Source: Bigelowiella natans CCMP2755 (Eukaryota > Cercozoa > Chlorarachniophyceae). From it: a DNA stretch of 56,097 nt. Positions 46,528 to 56,097 of this stretch are shown piece by piece; position 1 is the stretch's first letter, and every line of letters begins with the position of its first letter. The notes under the pieces were generated by a model. That model saw only the letters and a list, made by a program, of their open reading frames with translations. It was not told the origin of the DNA and ran no database searches. The stretch lies in the NCBI GenBank assembly GCA_000320545.1, contig ADNK01000210.1:1-56097 (forward strand), in the 5' to 3' direction. A program made the position numbers and the translations under genes.

Positions 46528-47125
46528 CTCTTCCCCCTTTCCCTCTTCCCCTCGTTGTTCAACATTATGTTAAATCTGGTATTGTGGGGAAACTAAGTAT
46601 AGTGAAGAGCTGTGCTTCGATGTAAGTCATACGGAAGATGATACGTACTAATCTCAAACAACTCCCTATTCAGCTGTTACAGCGCATCATGACTCTTTCT
46701 CGCAACGACCAGCCAAAGCGAAAGCTTCCAGACGATAGTAACGGCAGGGCAACGGTACGTGATGACGAAAACCCTTCTTCCTTGATGAGCATGCATGCAT
46801 ACCAAAAAAGGCGGAGGTTGGGAGGGGGAAATATGGTGTCAGAAGGAGCCCCATCATAGCAAAAACGCATTCAGATTTTTGTCTTTCCTTTCCCAAAAAA
46901 CGATTTGCGTGTGATTTTATACTGGCGACTCGCGCGAATCCCATTCTCCCATCCCCCTCGTCCCTTGCATGTAGGTGGATGTAACGTCATGTTGGTGGAT
47001 GCTTTCCGGCAATGAGGATGAGAAACGTAGGGGGGGGGGGGGGGGGGTGGATAGGAGGAGCCCAAAGATATAGTTAGTTGTCAATACCAACTGTGGCCAC
47101 TCATTAAGACGCCTTCAACGAGTCT

Positions 47126-47158
<33 letters not shown>

Positions 47159-47207
47159 CTCTTTCGTTTCACCTCTCGATGTTCCCTCATACTAATACAC
47201 GCAAGAT

Positions 47208-47245
<38 letters not shown>

Positions 47246-47621
47246 GTGTGCGTGTGTATTCAGGAGGAAACCCTGGCAACAACAGGATGCTTAACTACAT
47301 AGCCCTCGCCTATCAAGTTGGCCTTGCGGTGAGAAAGAGAGGGAGCGAGAAAGTAAAGGGGGGGGGGGGGGATGGGGAGTGGAAATGATGACGATGACGA
47401 TGATGATGATGGTGATGATGATGATGACGGGAGAACACACAATCATATCAACATTGAATACCATACTTAGGTCATCGTAGAGGGGGGGGTTGGAGGGAGG
47501 GAGATAGAAAGGGGGAAATTTGAATAATTCATCTTATACGTGGCACTCATCAAGATCACAATTCTTAATAGACAACTGGCGGTGATAAGAAACAGCTTTT
47601 GATTAGCGGTAGCTATAACCG

Positions 47622-47652
<31 letters not shown>

Positions 47653-49650
47653 AACAACAACAACAACAGAGAGGAGGGGGGGGGATTGAGAAGGAGGCCG
47701 ACGAGACGGGGGAAGAACGCAAGCAAGCAAATACCGGGGGGAAGAGAGACGGAACCACCCCTTTCTGTGCTAAATATGCACGCCATTGATATGTAGCGGT
47801 GTAGGAGGATTTGGGCTCTCCTTCCTCTTCCTTTTTCTCTTCTTCTTTCTTCTTCTACTTTCTCTCTACTCTGCGCTGCTACCGTGATGATGCGGGTGAT
47901 GACGCGAAGTGTCGCTTTTGTCTGATGACGGCGCTGCTGATGGATGTTTCACAGGAGAACCTGACTGTGTTCGCACGGCCAAGGTATCCTTCCCCGATGT
48001 TATTTGCGCATGTTTCTTTTTCAATGATCGGGTGAATGGATGGAGAGCGATGATGGCGATGGCGACGTCGAATATCCACTCACAGATTGTCTATTTTGTG
48101 TGTTTCCTATTTGCTCCCTGCAATGATGATGGCGATGATGATGATGGTGGCAAACAGTACAAGCTTGAATCGATCATAGCTAACCCAACGAGGTACTTGT
48201 GAGCTTTTCGTTGAGTGTGGGTGCGTGCGTTTTGTTGCACTTGTCTTGTCTCCTTCCTCGTCCCCCCCCCCCCTTCCCCCTTCGCCACTATCGTTTTTGG
48301 TGGCCATTTGAGCACAACCACACTCCGAAAATGATCGTGGTGAGTGGACGGATGGCTCTGTGGCGCTGGCTCGTTTTCTTTCCCTCTTTCTTCCGCTTCG
48401 AATCTGCTTCTTCCGAGCACTCAATGCAACATACGCAACAGGTTCAAGGCCGAGTTTGAGGAGCACTGTCGCAAACGTAAAGGAAAAAGCATATCAACTC
48501 CAACATCATTAAAAACAAAGTTCTTTCCCCCCTCCCCCCTTCGCCCTCCCGCCCCCGTCGCCCTCTCTCCAGGTGTGCATGTCTTCGTCGATAACTCAAA
48601 CATACTCATCGGAGGACAGTACGTCCAAAAGGTCACCGCATACCTTCGCAATATATAGACCGAGCACCCCTCTTTCCTACCCCTTCATAAGAATGAGTGC
48701 GAGTCGATAATGTATCCTGTTTCATAAATCCTGCCCCCCCCGCCCCCCCCTCCCGATCGATCGAAATACCTCCTTCTCCCCCCATAAGACTAATACAAAC
48801 TGTATAAATACATATACACATATTATCATGTATCAACTTATTATTGTAGGCCTCTGGCATGGAGCGTGACTACTCCATCAGAGTGAACTTTCCGAATGTG
48901 GCCAAAGTCGTCGAGGTCTTACGTTTCACACTTATGTGTCTTTCCCCATCCCAACCACCCACACCATATCTACTCATATCATGGTCATCGTTATCGCCAT
49001 CATCCCCCTCCCTCCCCCCCCCCCACACACCCTTCTCTCCTTCTTTCGTTTTTACTTTAAAACCTATCTTCTCCACTCAGATGCAACGTGATGCAAAGAC
49101 GCGGTTCGTGGGAGGTGGGTGCTGCTAGACTGTCGCTCATATGATAGCGCTCTGCTAGCTACCTACCTGCTACTACTACAACTACTACTGCTACTACTAC
49201 ATTTTGGCTGCATCCGATTTCCTTTAATGTGAAAAGACATTAGACTTGCTACTACCATCGCTTTCTCTTCTTCTCCTCCTCTTCCCCCTCCTCCCCCTCC
49301 ACACTCGTCATCAGCATTAGCATCAGCATCACCATCGCCTCCTTGGTCTTTTTCTATTCTACCCCTACAGGATCATACAACGAGGAACTACCAAACCCCA
49401 AGTGGGTTCAGGACTGGAAGTCCGTCGGCTACCAAGTAATATAACATAAATATAACATAATATAATATAATATAATATATATATATATATTTACATATGT
49501 GATTATTGCATGTGTGTCCGCGCGCGCGCGCGCTTTTCGTTCTCCAGCCTCTTCTCCTTCTTTCTCGCTCACTGGTGTTTTCATTAATACACTGAGATTC
49601 TGAGAGACGATAGCGCGAGATGATCGATCGCCAGCTGATGCATGATGCCG

Positions 49651-49696
<46 letters not shown>

Positions 49697-52600
49697 TAAC
49701 AGACAGCGGCGCTACCCATCTCGAAGAGGGGTGAGAAGGGCGTCGATGAGGTCATCCAGAATCAGGTTGTAATTCAGAGATCGCAAGAAGAAGAAGAAGA
49801 AGAAGAAAAGGGAGGAGAGCGATTTTACATGCCGCTGGCCTGGATCCCTGCGATCGATGCTGGCCCTTTCTCCAATCCCGCATGCATGCCTGGAGAGAAA
49901 GAGAGGGGGGGGGAGGAGGATGGCCGCACCGCAGAAGCCATTTCTGATATTTCAGTGATGCCTCCTCCGAAAGATCATCCTGAATGATACGCACGCACGG
50001 TGGTGGGGATAAGTGCCATCGTTCAAAGCAGCAGCGCAACATGAATGTTGTACCAAATGCTTCTCCTCTTCTTCTTCTTCTTCTTCTTCTTCTTCTTCCG
50101 ATCGGTGTCTGATGCAAACAGGCCCGTAACACGCTCCTCAACAACGTGGGCTCGTCCGAGGGCCAAGTGCTCATCCTCGTCACCGGCGATGGCAATCAGA
50201 ACGACGGAAAGGTAGTAAGTTTGGGGGGGGGGTTGGGGGGGCTGCCGTAAGCGCAAAAGTGGTGATAGAAGCCGTAGCACCGATACAGATGTCCGTTGTA
50301 TTTGTGCGTAACTTGTGTAATTATGATTAGAGGGCGAGGGGAGGGGGGGGGATTTTCTGTCGTTTCTCCCTCGGGGAGGGGGAACGTGGGGGGGGAGGGG
50401 GGGTTCTCTTTCCTCATCACCTAGCAGCAGGCAATCTTCATCTGAGAGCCTCGTTTATCATTAATTTTAGTTAGCCATTATCACCACCGCATCATCATCA
50501 TCATCATCATCACCACCACCACCATCATCAACAACAACATCGTCATCATCGTCATCGCACTTTCTCTATCTCTTCGTCGTCTACCTGTCCCTGTGCCCCG
50601 TCGGCGTAGGCCACGTTCCCCGATATCGTCCAGCAGGCACTCATGCAGCCTAACTCCAAATGGTAGAGCATCATCATCATCATTATCATCATCATCATTA
50701 TCATCATCATCATCATCACCATCGTCATCATCATTATCATTGTCATCATCATCATCATCGTCGTCATCATCATCACCATCACCATCATCATCACCATCGC
50801 CATGCATAGTCGTGTATGTGCGGTGTCGTATAAGTGTGTAAGCAAGTGTGTATGAGGGGGGGGGTACTTATCATCACTCTTTTGCTCCTGCCCGCTGCTG
50901 CTCCTCTACTGTCTCTTCCTCCTCCTCTTTCACCAGGACTGTGGAGATATGGTCATGGAAACATGGAACATCAGCAAAGTAGTAGTAGTAGATGTAGTAG
51001 TAGTAGTTACGATTTCTCGTCAGGCTTTTCATCTTCATCTCCTCCTCCTCCTTCTCATTCTCATTCTCTACGGTCAATACTCAGATACAAAAAGTTACAG
51101 GACGAGTATCCTAGCAAGGTGGTGTATGTGTGTGTGTTTGGGGGGGGGGGGGGGGGGAGAGGCATTTTCAGTTGGTTGCTGCAGGAGTACCCTTTTCCCT
51201 CCTTCTCTTCCTCTTCCTCTTCTTCTTCTTCTTCTTCTTCTTCTTCTTCTACTACTACTACTACTGCTGCTGCTACTACTACTACTACCACCCCACATAC
51301 ACGCCGCCGTGTACCGCTTCCTTTGGGAGGGGGGCGGTTAGTAGAGAGTAGCTTATCTCTATGTGCGGGCCTCCTCAAAGGCATGATCACTTCTTATTAC
51401 TATTATTTGCTGCTACTACTACTACTATCAGGTGTCACTGCGGTACTTGGACAAATTCCGACTGATGTTGACGTGGAAATCCAAACCGCTGCAAAACCCG
51501 GCACACATGATGCCCCACGGTCGAGGCCGTGGTAGAGGGCGGGCTGGTCCCGTTGGAGGGAGGGGAGGGGGAGGAGGAAGGGGAGGAAGGGGAAGAGGAG
51601 GAAGAGGAAGAGGAGATCGAGGAAGAGGAGGAAGAGGAAGAGGAGGAAGAGGAAGAGGAGGTCGAATCAGGCAATCCTCCCTCTCCCCCTCCTCACGTAC
51701 TCCCATCTCCCCCCAAGGGAACCGCAGAGCCTCCGCCAGAGGGGGCATGGATGTCGCCGGAGCAGGTGCTCGGCATCAACAACGGCAGCAGCAGCAGCGT
51801 AAGAGCTCCTTCTCAAAATCCCCTGCTCGAAAAAACCGGAGAGCCCCGAGTGCCTTCTCTCAGCAGCAGCAGCACCACCAGCAGCAGCGACGGCGCTCCT
51901 CCTCCTCATCCAAGAGGGGGGGGGCTAGCGGGGGTCGCAGGGCCAGCGGCAGCGGGAACAACATGGACGTTAACGATGAAAAGCAATCGATCCAAAAAGA
52001 GCTGAATAGCAAAACTGTGGAGCAGCTCGAGAGGCTGATAAGCATGAACAGCCGCCTCCTCCTTGAAGGAGGAGGAGGAGGAGGCGGAGGAGGAGGAGGA
52101 GGAGGACTACTGAGGGCAGCTACTATCCTAGGGGGAAAAGACGATAGCGACCGACAAAGGCCAACGGTCGACAAATAATGCAGCAGCAGCAGCAGCAGCA
52201 GCAGCGGCGTCAATCCTCGGAGCAGCAACAGGTCAGGAAGCCTTCGCAGAGGAGAAAGCCTTCACCGTCCTTCGTGCAGAGGAAGAAGTTGGAGCTGATC
52301 AGAGAGCTTATGGGGAATAGGCCGAGCAGCAATGCTCGTGGTCAAGCTGGTGGGGGGGGCGGACGTCGGCATGCTACTCGTGGAGATGAAAGCAGTGATC
52401 GCGGCAACAGCTCAAGCCCAGGCCCGCCTGAATTAAGCGAAGTCTTCTCGGATCCTCCTTCGGTAGAGGGGGGGGGGACGAAGGGGGGGGGGGGGGGGCG
52501 GCGGATGATGATGGGAGATGGTAGGGGCAGCAATACCGATGGGATTCTCACGCCTCGTCGATATCTTGCGTATATTTTTATTTTCTGTGCAGGTGGAGGT

Positions 52601-53126
52601 CAAGGAGGATGATGACGAGGACGAGGGGATATGTCAGATATGTTTCGAGAGCCCAAGCTCAACGAAACTCAATCCGTGCGGACACGCGGTAGCAGCACTG
52701 ACCACTCGTAGTAACAATAGTATCTCTCCTGTTTTCCCCGCCATATTTTGAATGCCGTCAATACCGCCCTCCGGACATGATCTACATCATGGCCGCAGAG
52801 GACGCTATATACGTTTGACTTTCTGTCTAGCGTCACCATTATGATCATCGCCATCGTCATCACCACTACCACATCTACCACCACCATAATCATCATCATC
52901 ATCATCATCATCGTGCGTCTCGTTCGCAACTACTTTGCGAGCAAGCAGCCAGAATACGCTCGAGATGATGTCGGTGTTGGTCCAATTGTTCGACCCCTTC
53001 CCGTTATCACGACGACCTTTGTGTGTATGCATCATGCAGATGATCTGCAGCGAATGCGCGAAAATCTTCGTGGGCAAGCCGTGTCCTTTTTGTCGGGCGC
53101 AGGTCGTGTCAGTTGCGAAAGTTTAG
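45557..53126 (+). CDS. UIM-NYN-RGG-RING protein: ubiquitin-binding nuclease-like putative E3 ligase
   Basis: At least 20 small exons whose phases agree where checked. The start MAAEGDDDAELQRVLELS is a UIM-like motif; SQENLTRALQESK and KDEDEILKRVMAQSK are two more. A linker (YKLESIIANPT, FKAEFEEHCRK) leads to a NYN/PIN-like nuclease domain: VHVFVDNSNILIGG, ERDYSIRVNFPNVAKV, KRGEKGVDEVIQ, VLILVTGDGNQNDG, TVEIWSWKHGTSA and YLDKFRLMLTWKS. The acidic positions expected for catalysis (VDN, GVDE, TGDGN...D) are present. Exon 51432-52166 then encodes a long RGG/GRG array and Gln/Ser-rich sequence. A 65-base intron (52167-52231) follows, then KPSQRRKPSPSFVQRKK. The last two exons form a C3HC4 RING, CQICFESPSSTKLNPCGH joined to MICSECAKIF and CPFCRAQV, ending at 53126. 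Likely role: RNA-directed nuclease coupled to ubiquitin signalling, inferred from domains. Confidence 0.77.
46443..47243. repeat. (CT)n and (AT)n tracts in UIM-NYN introns
   Basis: (CT)n at about 46460-46526 and 47129-47162 and (AT)n at 47210-47243, between the UIM exons and the exon near 47264. Confidence 0.93.
47619..50801. repeat. Trinucleotide tract cluster in UIM-NYN introns
   Basis: (CTA)n at 47621-47652, (GCT)n at 49654-49693, (GAA)n at 49787-49806, (TTC)n at 50065-50098 and dense (CAT)n at 50490-50520 and 50668-50801. All fall in introns of the NYN part; none enters an exon I called. Confidence 0.93.
51188..52210. repeat. TTC/CTA tract, GGA/AGA coding repeat and (CAG)n of the UIM-NYN-RING gene
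   Basis: (TTC)n/(CTA)n at about 51210-51290 lies in an intron. GGA/AGA-type repeats at 51560-51665 and 52068-52106 encode the RGG and poly-Gly stretches. (CAG)n at 52180-52204 falls inside the short intron 52167-52231. Confidence 0.85.
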
Positions 53127-54270
53127 GGCTGGAAAACGATCGAAGTAATGAGAAATCACAGATCATCATCCGCTCTTGGTCTTATTACCGAGCGATTCGA
53201 ATAGTCTTAATTGATGAAATTTTTTATTTACTAGTCTTTTGACGCACATGATCTAGCAGAACATCCACCACAGTTTGAAACAACACGGCCATCATTAGAA
53301 GTCGCAAGGATTCATGGAACACGCTAGCATGAGACGGGTGTAATTAATTGTTAATCTTTTTCAGTGCTAAATTTACATCCTGATGTGGCCATGCAATGAC
53401 GGCAGCTACAGCGCTAAGATTGTGTTTGTTGTTTTGTGGATGAATGTGGCGCGTTGTGACTAGTCGTGACTAGCTAGTAGCTAGCTAGCTAGGCTACCAA
53501 TTCCACATGTAGCATGTCCAGGTGTGCGACGTACAGAATGAACACGGGCCATCAAAAGCTAGTCAGCCTTCAACTTGCATGAGCAGACGCACATGCAAGC
53601 TGCTTTGCAACATGTGTCAGTGCACAGCCATCGCCGCTATACAGCAGGAGGCCTACGTTACAGACCGCCTGCTGCAATGTGACGCGCGTGTACATACGCA
53701 GGCATTCGTTTCCATCAGCGCTGTCATATGTCACCACAGCATGATGCAAGAAAATTCATAAGTACCATGTGTACGTGTAGATGAGCCTGCAGCGCATTAT
53801 TCGCGCGTGCAGACGACACGTTAAGCATTCAGAAATGATAGAAATGCTTTCACAAGCCACGGCAACACTAAAATTGCGAAAACTAACAAAAGCAACTTGA
53901 GCACTTTAGCTTTTAGCCGCAGCTGTGAAAAGATGCATTGTGATGAACTAGCATGACAATTGAAAAAATGCAATGATTTTGCTTCATCACATCCGTCTTA
54001 CATACAGAGCAATTACGTGTCAACTTACTACTTAAATTTACTCAGTGTCAAAGTAAGCAGCAACTATACACAAAGCTGTGTAATAAGAGACGGAAAGCTC
54101 GACGTTGCAGCATCAATACTGCTGAATGTACACAAAAAATCATATGAACATATATACAACATATATATACATGCATGCATGCATGCATGTGTGTGTATGT
54201 GTGTCAGAGCAGAACTCAACGTAGCAGAGGGACACGTATACTACCAACCGACAAAGCTGAAAAGCTCCAT
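53127..54270. repeat. CATG/GCTAGC-rich convergent island
   Basis: No gene between the tails of the UIM-NYN-RING gene and the last minus-strand gene. It carries TAGCTAGTAGCTAGCTAGCT at about 53470, CATGTCCAGGTGTG, and a (GCAT)n run at 54170-54190. A short match to the 20.2/43.8 kb family (GACAATTGAAA) occurs near 53953. Confidence 0.6.
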
Positions 54271-55871
54271 TCAATCGACGTTGAGATCTGCGCTTGGTTG
54301 GTACTTGGTGTAGTCGGGCGGTGGTGACGACGGAGATGGCGCGGATGGCTGCTGAAATATGGGCATCTGCTGCTGCTGCTCCTTTTGTTGTTGCTGCTGC
54401 GATGAAGCGGGCCCTACGAATGGAGGCCTGGTAAAGCTTCCAAACAACCGAATGGGGAACCTGAGAGCTGTGGGGGTGTACGTGTATATATCAGGGGCAA
54501 AGCAATAGGAGAAGAACGCAGAGGACGGGCATTCAGCTTCAGGCTGTAATTTGTTTTTCCTTGATCTAAATGATAGTCCAAGGAAAATTTTTGGGAGGGA
54601 GGCTTCTTGAACGTTGTGTTTCACAACTCTCCCTCTCTCTCTCTCTCTCTCTCTTGCTCTCTCTCTCTCTCTCCATCTCTCTCTCCCTCCACACATCCTT
54701 GCATGTGCTCCAGCGCGCATACATTTGTACTATCACACACTGCCACTCTACTTGGGTCCACGGCGTAGGGAATATCTGGAGACACAACCAAGAAGTGCTC
54801 GACCTTTGCGGGGGGGGGGGGACACCAAACAGCAAAAACAACATATTTAACGCTTGCTGGCAATGACGATAGCGGTGCGCGGCCAACACCTCGATTGATA
54901 TCGATTGATTGGAAATGACATGAAATGCATCGGCGATTGTGGCCTCCACAACAACCCGCAAACCGACAGCTGCAAGCAAACACAACGACCAACCGATATC
55001 TGTTGTCCCCTGAACGAAGGGACTGCGTACGGATGGACTCCAAAGGACAGGGCGATATGAGCTTTGGTCTCCGTCTTCCCCGCTTTAGGATTTAGTAATA
55101 CCTTTGGAGCAGCGAGCAGCATAAGAAACACAGTCGCACTATTGAACGGGAGTTTACGTTCATACAGCATAACACACGTCTTGTAAAAATATATATAAAC
55201 ACATCCAGTGTTGATCCCCCCCCCACCTCCCTGTTCCCATCACACATCGCATGGGCTCCTCTTCTTACGTCTTCGTTGTGGTACTTCAGTGTTCCAATTG
55301 TTGAGCGGTGAGATTTGCGCCAAAACCTACCGTGAGAGGATCGACCGATTGATTGATTGATTGGTTGGTTCATTGATCGTACAGATGATAACTTTACACA
55401 TACAAACGCACGATAATGCTAATTTGCCAACGACACCCGTAAACACGCACAAACACACACACACACACACATGCATGCATATATAACGTACGATTATACG
55501 TTGGAGGCAGATGATGATGATGTCGATGACGACGACGATGACGGCGAATAAAGGCGGAGAACGAGTGTTCTAAAGGCGGCTAAGGAGTGCATATGAGACA
55601 GCATCAATATCTACATCCAACCACCTACTTTGCTTCGGCGATAAGAGAGAATCGAACGCCCCGCACAGGTCTGCAACAACATACCAGTAGCCACCACGCC
55701 GTATAAATGTGTATTTATGTGCATAGTATATTATGTGTTTGTGTACGTCCATATCTCTCCCACGCTGGTCCCACATACGCACACGCAAGCACTTAAACGC
55801 TTATGTACTACCGAGTGCTCGTATTCTTCATGTCAAGTACCACTGTGGGATTCAGATTCACCTGAGAGATG

Positions 55872-55909
<38 letters not shown>

Positions 55910-56097
55910 GTAGATGTATGTGTGCGTGTGTATTAACAAGTTTCCATTTTAGAAATCAGACTTGTTCAATTGTTCCCTCCTCTCCCTCCCCCTCCCTCCT
56001 TCACCTCCTTCCCATCATCATCATCATCATCATCGTCTCCTTCTATTTCCATATCGTAGAGGTGAGGTGGTGATACCACCTTCAGAGCAAGCAAATG
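54271..56097 (-). CDS. Partial unrecognised gene running off the right edge
   Basis: Several minus-strand pieces look like exons: VNLNPTVVLDMKNTSTR (near 55860), TCAGRSILSYRRSK (55640), FWRKSHRSTIGTLKYHNED (55330-55275), LYERKLPFNSATVFLMLLAA (55165), and a last exon PEAECPSSAFFSYCF, then RFPIRLFGSFTRPPFVGP with Gln-rich and Pro/Ser-rich tail ending DYTKYQPSADLNVD at 54271. Hydrophobic stretches suggest a membrane protein. The order is supported by splice sites but phases were not all checked, and I do not recognise the family. The 5' end is outside the window. A (CT)n tract at 54632-54688 and an (AT)n tract at 55873-55906 lie in its introns. Confidence 0.42.

Noticed and set aside
49654-49693. 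GCT repeat as a CRISPR-like array
   Set aside because: A pure trinucleotide microsatellite without spacers, in an intron.
50481-50845. Long open frames of Asp, Ser or Met repeats on both strands
   Set aside because: They are translations of the (CAT)n microsatellite in an intron of the UIM-NYN gene, not proteins.
1-56097. tRNA, rRNA or snRNA genes and telomere repeats
   Set aside because: None was recognised by eye on either strand; small non-coding RNAs without strong sequence motifs could be missed.

Overview
The window is nuclear DNA of an intron-rich eukaryote. Most genes are split into short exons by GT-AG introns of roughly 60-500 bp. Exon ends repeatedly match in reading phase, and many introns carry microsatellites (CT, AT, GT, GA, trinucleotides). 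One small gene (20.4-21.2 kb) encodes a protein that starts with a signal peptide followed by a basic, Ser/Ala-rich stretch, as in proteins sent to a complex plastid. A secondary-plastid alga, for example a cryptophyte such as Guillardia, is my best guess. It is inference, not proof.

Layout: (1) 0.2-3.8 kb, minus: Ste20/STRAD-like pseudokinase. (2) 5.3-6.3 kb, plus: delta-9-type fatty acid desaturase, one exon. (3) 7.2-8.6 kb, minus: CAMK/CDPK-like kinase, one exon. (4) 9.2-9.9 kb, plus: possible SPO16/ERCC1-like meiotic protein. (5) 10.8-about 13.3 kb, minus: Crinkler/RHS-type P-loop NTPase-nuclease gene with an in-frame stop. (6) 14.5-19.7 kb, plus: SPFH/band-7 protein in at least 15 exons. 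(7) 20.4-21.2 kb, minus: small plastid membrane protein. (8) 21.7-23.5 kb, plus: helical protein with an acidic tail. (9) 24.3-25.1 kb, minus: phosducin-like protein. (10) 25.7-29.1 kb, plus: insulysin (M16). (11) 30.1-31.8 kb, minus: C2H2 zinc-finger protein, one exon. (12) about 33.5-38.3 kb, plus: BAR-like protein with a long Ser-rich tail. (13) 39.0-40.6 kb and beyond, minus: mitochondrial carrier. (14) 41.2-43.2 kb, plus: tartrate-resistant-type purple acid phosphatase. (15) 45.6-53.1 kb, plus: UIM-NYN-RGG-RING protein. (16) 54.3 kb to the window end, minus: partial unknown gene.

Gene order alternates strand almost perfectly, so genes meet tail to tail and then head to head. Most tail-to-tail gaps hold a distinctive DNA rich in CATG, GCTAGC and TCTAGA words. 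Parts of it recur at other gaps, directly or inverted, so it is a dispersed repeat family. The single break in alternation (phosphatase, then the UIM-NYN gene) also contains such an island, which suggests a small undetected minus-strand gene near 44.6-45.0 kb.

The genes do not form one pathway. Themes that recur are signalling (two kinase-fold proteins with N-myristoylation-type starts), membranes (desaturase, SPFH, BAR-like) and protein or RNA turnover (insulysin, UIM-NYN-RING). The most novel items are the UIM-NYN-RGG-RING architecture, the pseudokinase, the damaged Crinkler-type gene and the convergent-gap repeat family. All exon joins were made by hand from splice sites and phase.
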